Positions 1 through 5,243 of a DNA stretch of 5,820 bases are shown here, one piece after another. Position 1 is the first letter of the stretch, and the number at the start of each line of letters is the position of its first letter. The DNA comes from Desulfobacteraceae bacterium. Its GTDB lineage: Bacteria > Desulfobacterota > Desulfobacteria > Desulfobacterales > Desulfosarcinaceae. The stretch spans positions 1 through 5,820 of the forward strand of contig JALVRI010000223.1 of NCBI GenBank assembly GCA_027031325.1. Reading direction: 5' to 3'. Below the pieces are notes generated by a model. The model made no database searches, was not told the origin of the DNA, and saw only the letters and a list, made by a program, of their open reading frames with translations. A program made the translations under genes and the position numbers.

Positions 1-340
1 TGATGACCAGGTCGTAGTCGCCCTGCTCGAATACCTTCTGGAGCACCCGGGCATAGATGAAGGAATCGGCCTTTTCCAGGGCCGGGTCCTCCACGTGGAT
101 ACCCTTTTCGATGCCCATGGCGTAGCAACGCCGGATTATATCGGTGTTGTCGCCACCGCCGATGCTTACCAGGGTTGTCTCGGCACCGGTCTGCTCCTTG
201 AGCTGTACCGTGGTTTCCACCGCGTTCTCGTCCCAGGCGTTGATGACGTACTGCAGCCCGTCTTCAACGATGGCACCGTCCTTGACGTGGATATTGAGTT
301 CCACGTCCACAACTTTTTTGACTGTCGTTAGAATTTTCAA
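1..340 (-). CDS. etfB: Electron transfer flavoprotein beta subunit, N-terminal part, partial
   Basis: TTG start at 340-338 behind a strong AGGAGG. The frame stays open for 113 codons to the window edge; the usual length is about 250-260 residues. The start MKILTTVKKVVDVE matches the EtfB opening (MKILV-x-VK-x-V-x-D). NAWDENAVE (34-42), then TTLVSIGGGDN (55-65), CYAMGIEKGIHVED (72-85) and the ADSF..A..L (91-100) pattern follow the EtfB core order. EtfB binds AMP or, in bifurcating Etfs, a second FAD, and with EtfA moves electrons between acyl-CoA dehydrogenases and partners. The residues that decide between bifurcating and ordinary types are in the missing part. etfA probably follows. Being 12 bases from fdhD it is likely co-transcribed with the Hdr/Nuo module, which hints at an acyl-CoA or aromatic-CoA pathway. 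Confidence 0.93.
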   Translation of the reverse strand, partial: MKILTTVKKVVDVELNIHVKDGAIVEDGLQYVINAWDENAVETTVQLKEQTGAETTLVSIGGGDNTDIIRRCYAMGIEKGIHVEDPALEKADSFIYARVLQKVFEQGDYDLVI

Positions 341-345
341 AACGT

Positions 346-351
346 CCTCCT
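346..351 (-). promoter_or_regulatory. Shine-Dalgarno that fixes the TTG start of etfB
   Basis: AGGAGG on the minus strand, five bases before TTG 340-338 and directly after the fdhD stop. It supports the non-ATG start, since no ATG or GTG codon lies at a better position in that frame. Confidence 0.85.
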
Positions 352-352
352 G

Positions 353-1213
353 TCATTTAGGCTCGCTAACGTTTTTATTACCGCCGATGCGGTCTTGACC
401 GCAGAAAATGATCAGCTCGGAGCCGCCGAAAGTGCTGGCGATGGTCAGGTTGAGGCTGCGACCGATGGCAACCGCCAGGGAAGTGGGCCGGGACTTGCTC
501 ACCAGGACCTGCAGCCTGGCCCGGGCCGCCTTCTGAACCAGCTCGAAACTGATCCGCGAAGACATGGCCAGCAGGCAGGCCTTGTCCAGGCTTCCTTCCA
601 GGAAGGCCTTTCCAACCGCCTTGTCAAGGGCGTTGTGGCGGCCAACGTCTTCGGCAAAGGAGAGCACCTCCAGGTTGCGGTCGAAAATCAGGGCCGCGTG
701 GGAACCCTTGGTGCGCGGGTAGTAGCTCTGGCTTTGAAACAGCCGGGTGATGCAACCAAAAAGGCGATCCGCCTCCACCGTGAAGTCGTTGGGGGCGACT
801 TCAAGCTTTTGGTAAAGATCCCTGACCATCTCCTTGCCGCAGATACCGCAGCTCGTCTGGCTGATGAAACTCCTGCGCTCCAGGATATCGCCAATCACTG
901 CCTTCCGTTCCGGTCTGAGACGGACTTCGACCACGTTGGGGTCAAGATCCTTACAGTATCCCAGGGTAAGAAAATCGTCCCTCCCGTCCACCAGGCCTTC
1001 ACCCAGGCAGAAGCCGGCGGCGTGGGCCATTTCGTCACCCGGGGTGCGCATCACCACCGAAAACGGCCGGCCCTCGACCCTGATCAAAAGCGGCTCTTCG
1101 CCGATCAGTTCCAGGACCCCCTCACTGGTACGGCCGCCTGTATAGCGCAGGGCCTTGTATGTCTCCGTATTTTTCCCCTCGCTCAATGACTGAATATTCC
1201 GTTCAACCCGCAT
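353..1213 (-). CDS. fdhD: FdhD, formate dehydrogenase accessory sulfurtransferase
   Basis: A 286-residue protein from ATG 1213. A TTG at 1243 would add ten poorly conserved-looking residues. FdhD takes sulfur from the cysteine desulfurase IscS and places it on the bis-MGD cofactor of formate dehydrogenases, which need the sulfido ligand. Seen here: the C122-G-I-C125 motif (the pair that carries persulfide in E. coli), the signature EDVGRHNALDKAVG (188-201), then SSRISFELVQKAA and the C-terminal FGG-containing stretch of the family. Length is normal. The gene sits about 70 bases after the ferredoxin gene, and etfB starts 12 bases after its TGA, so it is embedded in the same train. No formate dehydrogenase is visible; either one lies outside the window, or FdhD serves another Mo/W enzyme of this cluster (inference). 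Confidence 0.96.
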   Translation of the reverse strand: MRVERNIQSLSEGKNTETYKALRYTGGRTSEGVLELIGEEPLLIRVEGRPFSVVMRTPGDEMAHAAGFCLGEGLVDGRDDFLTLGYCKDLDPNVVEVRLRPERKAVIGDILERRSFISQTSCGICGKEMVRDLYQKLEVAPNDFTVEADRLFGCITRLFQSQSYYPRTKGSHAALIFDRNLEVLSFAEDVGRHNALDKAVGKAFLEGSLDKACLLAMSSRISFELVQKAARARLQVLVSKSRPTSLAVAIGRSLNLTIASTFGGSELIIFCGQDRIGGNKNVSEPK

Positions 1214-1256
1214 GGCCGCACCCAAAAGGTCCAACCACAACAAGCATGAAAGTCAT
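1203..1256 (-). CDS. Possible 17-codon leader ORF overlapping the fdhD start
   Basis: ATG at 1256 with GGGAG seven bases upstream; 17 codons rich in Val and Gly (contains MLVVVGPFGCGHAG), ending with TGA at 1203-1205, about ten bases inside fdhD in another frame. The fdhD ATG (1213) itself has only a weak ribosome site, so translation of this leader could deliver ribosomes to fdhD. It could equally be chance; there is no homology evidence. Confidence 0.2.
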   Translation of the reverse strand: MTFMLVVVGPFGCGHAG

Positions 1257-1284
1257 AATTACGCTCCCGCCTTTCCGGTCCGGA

Positions 1285-1881
1285 TCAGGATGAGGAAGAC
1301 GGAAACGCCAGGGATTCGGTCAGGACGAACGCCGCTTGCAGATACGAGGTCGGGCAAAGCGGGAAACATTCCTTGCACCCGGGGCATTCCTTGGCGGCAA
1401 TTTCCGGAATGAAGCTTATCTCCTTGCGAATTCCCCTGTCAACGAACCCGACCGCGTATTTCTGCTTTACCTCTGCACAGTACCTGACGCATAACCCACA
1501 ATGGATACAAAATGAAGCTTCTTTTTCAAAGCGGTTCCGGTCGGCGCCGTACTGTTTGGCCAGTTGCCTGAGCTGGAAGGAATCTGGCGCGTGGGCCAGC
1601 AACAACTCTATGATCATCCGGCGAATACGATCGATCTTTTCCGACCTGGTGGTCACCACCAGCCCGTCGGCAGCCAGAAAGACGCAGGCCACAACGAGCT
1701 TCTTGCGTCCGCGCTCCTCGACCTCCACGATGCACAGGCGGCAGGCCCCGAATGGCTCCAGCTTTTCGTGGTGGCAAAGGGTGGGGATTTCGATCCCCGC
1801 GGACCGGGCGGCCTCCAGGACGGTCATCCCTTCTTCGGCCTTGACATCTTTTCCGTCGATCTTGAGTGTGATTCGGCTCAT
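1285..1881 (-). CDS. NuoG N-terminus-like ferredoxin, [2Fe-2S] plus two [4Fe-4S] (BamI-type candidate)
   Basis: A 198-residue protein. Its ATG (1881) overlaps the nuoF stop by ATGA, implying translational coupling and a shared complex. The plant-type [2Fe-2S] domain (residues 1-80) has C36-x10-C47-x2-C50-x15-C66. The segment that in NuoG and HydA binds the His-Cys [4Fe-4S] cluster is present (H97-APDS, then LRQLAKQYG), but the expected Cys residues are absent, so that cluster is probably lost. Two standard [4Fe-4S] motifs follow: C125, C128, C131, C135 and C166, C169, C172, C176. The protein then ends in a short Ser-rich tail, with no molybdopterin or H-cluster domain. Its likely role is a wire carrying electrons between the NuoEF unit and HdrA/MvhD or the unseen catalytic subunit. 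HoxU-like or HndD-N-like naming would also fit. No symbol is assigned because bamI rests on context. Confidence 0.92.
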   Translation of the reverse strand: MSRITLKIDGKDVKAEEGMTVLEAARSAGIEIPTLCHHEKLEPFGACRLCIVEVEERGRKKLVVACVFLAADGLVVTTRSEKIDRIRRMIIELLLAHAPDSFQLRQLAKQYGADRNRFEKEASFCIHCGLCVRYCAEVKQKYAVGFVDRGIRKEISFIPEIAAKECPGCKECFPLCPTSYLQAAFVLTESLAFPSSSS

Positions 1882-3803
1882 TTTGCTTTGCTCTTTCTGA
1901 TTATTCGGTCTTCTTCGGCAATGGGCTCAGGAACCGGCTGACCGGAAATCTTGGTCACCGCCCTGAAGCGATCCGGGCAGACTTCGAAGCAGGTTCCGCA
2001 CTTGGTGCACTTTTGCTGGTCGATGATGTGTATCTTTTTCTTGCCACCGTCGATGGCGTCAACCGGGCACCTGCGCCGGCAGATACCGCAGGCCTTGCAC
2101 TTTTCAGGATCGATGTAGTAGGAGACAAGGGCGCGGCAGGAAAGGGCCGGGCAACGCTTTTCCTTTATGTGGGCTTCGTACTCGTCCCGGAAATAGCGCA
2201 AGGTGCTCAGGAAGGGGTTGGGGGCACTTTTGCCCAGGGCGCACAGGGAAGCTTCGATGGCCGTCTCGGACAACTCTTCCAGCAGCTCCAGGTCCCCCTC
2301 CTTGCCCTTGCCCTGGGTTATATTGGTCAGGATCTTGAGCATCTGCCGCAAGCCCTCGCGGCAGGGCACGCATTTGCCGCAGGATTCATCGGTCAAAAAT
2401 TCGATGAAGTAACGGGCCACGTCAACCATGCAGGTGTCTTCGTCCATGACGATCATCCCGCCCGAGCCCATCATGGAGCCGGCCTTGGTCAGCTCGTCGA
2501 AACCTACCTGCAGATCCAGGAGCTGTTCGGGGATACACCCTCCGGACGGGCCGCCCGTCTGGACCGCCTTGAACTTCCGGCCGCCGGGGATACCGCCCCC
2601 GATCTTGAAGATTATATCCCGCAGGGTAATGCCCATGGGAACTTCCACCAGTCCGGTATTGTTGATCTTGCCCACCAGGGAAAAGATCTTGGTCCCCTTG
2701 CTGGTATCGGTGCCGATACTGGAAAACCAATCGGCCCCCTTGTTGATGATAAGCGGAACATTGGCCCAGGTCTCCACGTTGTTCAGCACGCTCGGCTTGT
2801 TCCACAAGCCCTTGATGTTGGAACGGATATACTTGGGCCGGGGCTCACCCACCCGGCCTTCCAGGGCGGTCATCAGGGCCGTTGATTCGCCGCAGACAAA
2901 AGCCCCGGCACCGCGATGGACCTTGACCACGAAATCGAAGCCCGAGCCTAGAATGTTCTTTCCCAGCAGGCCGTAGGCCTCGGCCTGTTCAATGGCCAGG
3001 GTTATGTTTTCCACCGCCAGGGGATACTCCTGGCGCACGTAAATATAGCCTTCCTGGGCACCGACAGCGTAGCCGCCGATTATGAGTCCTTCCAGAATGG
3101 AATGGGGGTTTCCTTCCAGAAGGGCCCTGTCCATGAAAGCTCCCGGGTCGCCCTCGTCGGCATTGACGATCACATATTTCGGTTCGTCAGGGGCATTGCG
3201 CGATCCTTCCCACTTTATCCCGGCAGGAAACCCGGCTCCGCCGCGCCCCCTCAGGTTGGATTTCTTGACTTCTTCCAGAACCTCGAGATCGGTCATCTGG
3301 AAAAGAGCCTTGGACAAAGCGGAATATCCCCCCAGGGCAAGGTAGTCATCGATGCTTTTGGAGTTCAGCTTGATGTTGTTACAGATGATCTTGCGTTCCT
3401 GGTTACGGTAAAAGGGAATATCGTATTCGTGAACCGCCTTTTCGCCGGTTAGCGGGTCCTCGTATAGCAGGCGCTCGACAACTTTCTTTTCCTTGATCGT
3501 CTTGGAAACTATCTCCGCGACATCTTCTGCCGTCACCTGGAGATAGCATATTTCTTCCGGGTAAATGACGACCACCGGGCCGCGTTCACAAAAGCCGGGA
3601 CATCCGGTTCCCTTCGTATCTACCTTGGCACCTATGTTTTGCTTCTTTATTTCTTCCTCGAAAGCGGTTATGACTTCCCTTGCACCGGAAGCTAGACAGC
3701 CGGCACCGGCGCAAACCGAAATGCAGGGAGTATTCGGATCTCTCTTCGACAGAATGTCCTGCCTGAACTTTTCAAGTTCATCAGGCGAATTTAACCGCGC
3801 CAT
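1878..3803 (-). CDS. nuoF: NuoF/HydB-like NAD(H)-binding FMN iron-sulfur subunit with N- and C-terminal ferredoxin domains (BamH-type candidate)
   Basis: A 641-residue protein. The ATG at 3803 follows AGGGG (3812-3808), five bases after the nuoE TAG. Domains in order: a thioredoxin-like [2Fe-2S] domain (C31-x4-C36, C68-x3-C72; residues 25-100); the NuoF Rossmann-like core with FMN/NAD motif GRGGAGFPAGIKW (186-198) and NADEGDPGAFMDR (214-226); a soluble-ligand-binding fold (about 330-430); the N3-type [4Fe-4S] site C475, C478, C481 and C521; and two C-terminal [4Fe-4S] motifs (C569/572/575/579 and C599/602/605/609). C458, H545, C551 and C556 match the spacing I recall for the zinc site in HydB of bifurcating hydrogenases. 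Such extended NuoF proteins occur in HydABC, HylABC and BamH, where they exchange hydride with NAD and are the proposed site of electron bifurcation. The stop overlaps the next start in ATGA. Confidence in the family is very high. Confidence 0.97.
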   Translation of the reverse strand: MARLNSPDELEKFRQDILSKRDPNTPCISVCAGAGCLASGAREVITAFEEEIKKQNIGAKVDTKGTGCPGFCERGPVVVIYPEEICYLQVTAEDVAEIVSKTIKEKKVVERLLYEDPLTGEKAVHEYDIPFYRNQERKIICNNIKLNSKSIDDYLALGGYSALSKALFQMTDLEVLEEVKKSNLRGRGGAGFPAGIKWEGSRNAPDEPKYVIVNADEGDPGAFMDRALLEGNPHSILEGLIIGGYAVGAQEGYIYVRQEYPLAVENITLAIEQAEAYGLLGKNILGSGFDFVVKVHRGAGAFVCGESTALMTALEGRVGEPRPKYIRSNIKGLWNKPSVLNNVETWANVPLIINKGADWFSSIGTDTSKGTKIFSLVGKINNTGLVEVPMGITLRDIIFKIGGGIPGGRKFKAVQTGGPSGGCIPEQLLDLQVGFDELTKAGSMMGSGGMIVMDEDTCMVDVARYFIEFLTDESCGKCVPCREGLRQMLKILTNITQGKGKEGDLELLEELSETAIEASLCALGKSAPNPFLSTLRYFRDEYEAHIKEKRCPALSCRALVSYYIDPEKCKACGICRRRCPVDAIDGGKKKIHIIDQQKCTKCGTCFEVCPDRFRAVTKISGQPVPEPIAEEDRIIRKSKAK

Positions 3804-3812
3804 AATTCCCCT

Positions 3813-4265
3813 CTACTCGTAGCTTTTTAGTACCTCTTCTGTTTCAGCCGTCGTCATTTTGCCGTATGTTTTTCCGTCGATCTCCATGACCGGTCCAAGG
3901 GCGCAACAGCCAAGGCAGTTGACCGTCTCCAGGCTGAACTTGAGATCGATGTCGGTCTCGCCGGGGTTGATCCCGGTAAGTTCCTTGACCTTGGAGAGAA
4001 TGCGCGTCGAACCCCGGACGTGGCAGGCGGTGCCCATGCAGATATGAATACCGTGGCGTCCCTTGGGCACCAGGCTGAAGGCCTTGTAAAAGGTCGCTAT
4101 GTGTTGAATGCGGGCCAGGGGAACATCGAGTTTCCGACTGACCCTTTCCAGGGCCTCCTTGGGGAGCCAGTTGTGCTCGCTCTGAATATCGAGCAGGATC
4201 TGGATCAGCGAACTCGGCTCTGCCTGGTGGCGCTCGATTATCTGTTCTACCCTTTCTTTGTCCAT
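3813..4265 (-). CDS. nuoE: NuoE/HydC-like [2Fe-2S] thioredoxin-fold subunit (BamG-type candidate)
   Basis: A 150-residue protein from ATG 4265. An in-frame TTG two codons earlier (4271) has AGGA at an eight-base spacing and is a real alternative; the ATG has GGGA at a similar distance. The N-terminal helical part (residues about 5-65) matches the NuoE helical bundle. The thioredoxin-like domain carries the [2Fe-2S] ligands C76-x4-C81 (CMGTAC) and C117-x3-C121 (within NCLGCCALGP), with an extra Cys at 120. Length fits the roughly 24-kDa NADH dehydrogenase subunit family in its short, soluble form, as in HndA and HydC. It forms the NADH-oxidising unit with the NuoF-like protein encoded nine bases downstream. 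In a soluble bifurcating complex it sits beside the FMN site. Family certain; which enzyme it serves is set by genes outside the window. Confidence 0.95.
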   Translation of the reverse strand: MDKERVEQIIERHQAEPSSLIQILLDIQSEHNWLPKEALERVSRKLDVPLARIQHIATFYKAFSLVPKGRHGIHICMGTACHVRGSTRILSKVKELTGINPGETDIDLKFSLETVNCLGCCALGPVMEIDGKTYGKMTTAETEEVLKSYE

Positions 4266-4287
4266 AAGCAATGTCCCAATCCTGTTG

Positions 4288-4306
4288 CTGTCAGGTTCCC
4301 TGACAG
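4288..4306 (-). repeat. Perfect 8-bp inverted repeat with 3-base loop upstream of nuoE
   Basis: CTGTCAGG and CCTGACAG are exact reverse complements separated by GAA (minus strand). The repeat lies 17-23 bases before the two candidate nuoE starts, just upstream of the AGGA ribosome site. It could be an operator dyad or an mRNA hairpin that affects nuoE translation. Its 5' arm also takes part in the longer pairing with 4393-4398, so the two folds exclude each other. No T-run follows, so it is not a classical terminator. Confidence 0.6.
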
Positions 4307-4410
4307 GCTGCTGAAATCATACCGGCCGGTTACACGGCCGAAACTTTCAAAATGCCGAACCACCTCAAAGGGGCTTTTTCGCACCCTTCAGTCCTGTCGG
4401 CTTGCCGGGC

Positions 4411-4420
4411 TTACCTCCTT
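4411..4420 (-). promoter_or_regulatory. Orphan Shine-Dalgarno sequence after mvhD
   Basis: AAGGAGGTAA on the minus strand is complementary to the 16S rRNA 3' end but has no ATG, GTG or TTG within about 5-13 bases downstream. The first nearby codons are AGCCCGGCAAGCC. It may mark a lost small gene or a ribosome standby or processing site, or be chance. The match is directly visible; the function is unknown. Confidence 0.4.
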
Positions 4421-4431
4421 AAGAGTCGCTT

Positions 4432-5202
4432 TCAGGCCAGGGCGTAGCGTTTCAGCTTTTGGTCGTAACGGACAAGACCCTGGCGCGATGAATCGTTCAT
4501 GTAAGCCGAGATTTCAGACTGGTTCAAACCGACGATATCTGCCATTTCGGCAGTCGAAAGCGGCTCTTGGGCCAACAGGAGCATGATCTTGCTCAAGGCC
4601 AGCTTTTCGCCGATCAGTTCCCGGAAGAGACGATCGAATTCCGGGCTGCTGAAAAACTCCTCGTAGGCTTGTTTACTCTTGACCGGTATCCTGAACCTTT
4701 CCCTTTCAACCAACCTCAGGTATGGTACCAGCCTTCCAACGGCCTTGAGGCCGAGACTCAGCTTTTCCGGGTCCAGCCCCTCGCTTTTGCCCAGGGGTCC
4801 CAGTTCCTTTACCTGCCTGGTGAAACGGTTGACGCTGTCGGCCAGGATGTTGCCATCGGCGGCCGACATGAACTCGATGTGCAGCCGTCCCGGGTCAAGT
4901 CCCAGCTCTTCTTTCATGATCTTTTTGAATATCAGCACGTTGCCGAAGGCATCGTAGTTTCCGTGAGTCACGTAGTTACACTCGTTCAGGCGGCAGGCTC
5001 CGATGAAAACCCCGTCCTGGCCGCTTGCAAAGGCCTTTTGGATAAAGCCCAGATCGACCCTGCCGGAACACATGACCCGGATGAACCTAATCTCGTCTGT
5101 ATACTGTAGCCTGGAGACCCCAGCTAGATCTGCAGCCCCGTATGCTCACCAGTGGCAGACAAAACCAAGGATATTAGGCTTGAATTCGACACCTGTACTC
5201 AT
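4432..5202 (-). CDS. mvhD: Selenocysteine-containing MvhD-family iron-sulfur subunit (BamF-type candidate)
   Basis: A 256-residue protein if the in-frame TGA at 5146-5148 (codon 19) is read as selenocysteine. The ATG at 5200-5202 has AAAGG nine bases upstream (5212-5216). Reading through gives GFVCHWU-AYGAADLAG and runs directly into MCSGRVDLGFIQKAF, the conserved MvhD sequence, so the TGA replaces the second Cys of the family's C-x-W-C motif. Cluster ligand candidates are C16, U19, C45, C70 and C75. MvhD carries a [2Fe-2S] cluster and passes electrons to HdrA, whose gene is immediately upstream. The protein is longer than archaeal MvhD (about 140 residues). Residues about 200-256 look like a helix-turn-helix or winged-helix domain (LSTAEMADIVGLNQSEIS, then GLVRYD), probably structural here rather than DNA-binding. 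A caller that ignores Sec would start at 5073 and lose 43 residues. The terminal stop is also TGA. Family certain; Sec reading very likely; membership of a Bam complex is inferred. Confidence 0.95.
5107..5126 (-). promoter_or_regulatory. Bacterial SECIS-like hairpin for the mvhD UGA codon
   Basis: In the mRNA, 19 bases after the UGA (5146-5148), the arm UAGCUGG (5126-5120) pairs with CCAGGCUA (5114-5107), leaving one bulged G, around the loop GGUCU (5119-5115). A loop starting with G, closed by a short stem and lying roughly 16-37 bases after UGA, is what SelB needs. The loop GGUCU is the one I recall from E. coli fdhF. Both Leu codons at the base of the stem (26 and 32) are CTA, unusual in this GC-rich, CTG-preferring gene, as expected if RNA pairing constrains the codons. 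Confidence 0.85.
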
Positions 5203-5243
5203 TGGCTTTTACCTTTCTTTGGTTGTTGTTCCAGCCAACAATC

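Larger units (their letters stand above)
4272..4431 (-). other. Structured 160-base gap between mvhD and nuoE, no gene seen
   Basis: This is one of the longer gaps in the train. Read on the minus strand it holds, in order: AAGGAGGTAA (4420-4411), a near-perfect Shine-Dalgarno with no start codon at a usable distance; GACAGG-A-CTGAA (4398-4387), which can pair with TTCAG-CAG-CCTGTC (4315-4302), 11 pairs with a small internal loop, enclosing the region; a CGGCCG/CGGCCG hairpin (4340-4323); and an 8-bp hairpin (4306-4288) just before the nuoE ribosome site. No U-tract follows any stem, so no intrinsic terminator is called. It may be a folded 5' leader, an mRNA processing or stability element, or a decayed mobile-element end. 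No known riboswitch class was recognised. Confidence 0.5.

Noticed and set aside
95..331. Plus-strand small ORFs near the window start
   Set aside because: The minus strand there reads as an uninterrupted EtfB N-terminus with a strong ribosome site; these ORFs are its shadows.
395..1189. Long plus-strand ORF (264 codons)
   Set aside because: Antisense to fdhD, whose conserved motifs are clear; no recognisable family and low-complexity codon shadow of a GC-rich gene.
1214..1243. TTG at 1243 as the fdhD start
   Set aside because: The extra ten residues do not look like FdhD, and the ATG at 1213 gives a normal family length; not excluded outright.
2013..2885. Long plus-strand ORF (290 codons)
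   Set aside because: Lies fully opposite nuoF; the composition is that of a shadow frame and no domain is recognisable.
4323..4340. CGGCCG hairpin as an intrinsic terminator
   Set aside because: No run of U follows the stem on the minus strand, and co-functional genes continue downstream.
4381..4396. Sigma-54 type promoter in the mvhD-nuoE gap
   Set aside because: Only GG-N10-GC is present; the flanking TGGCAC and TTGCW consensus bases are not matched.
5074..5202. mvhD as a pseudogene with a premature stop, or with a start at 5073
   Set aside because: Conserved residues continue on both sides of the TGA without frameshift, the TGA is at a ligand position, and a SECIS-like hairpin follows.
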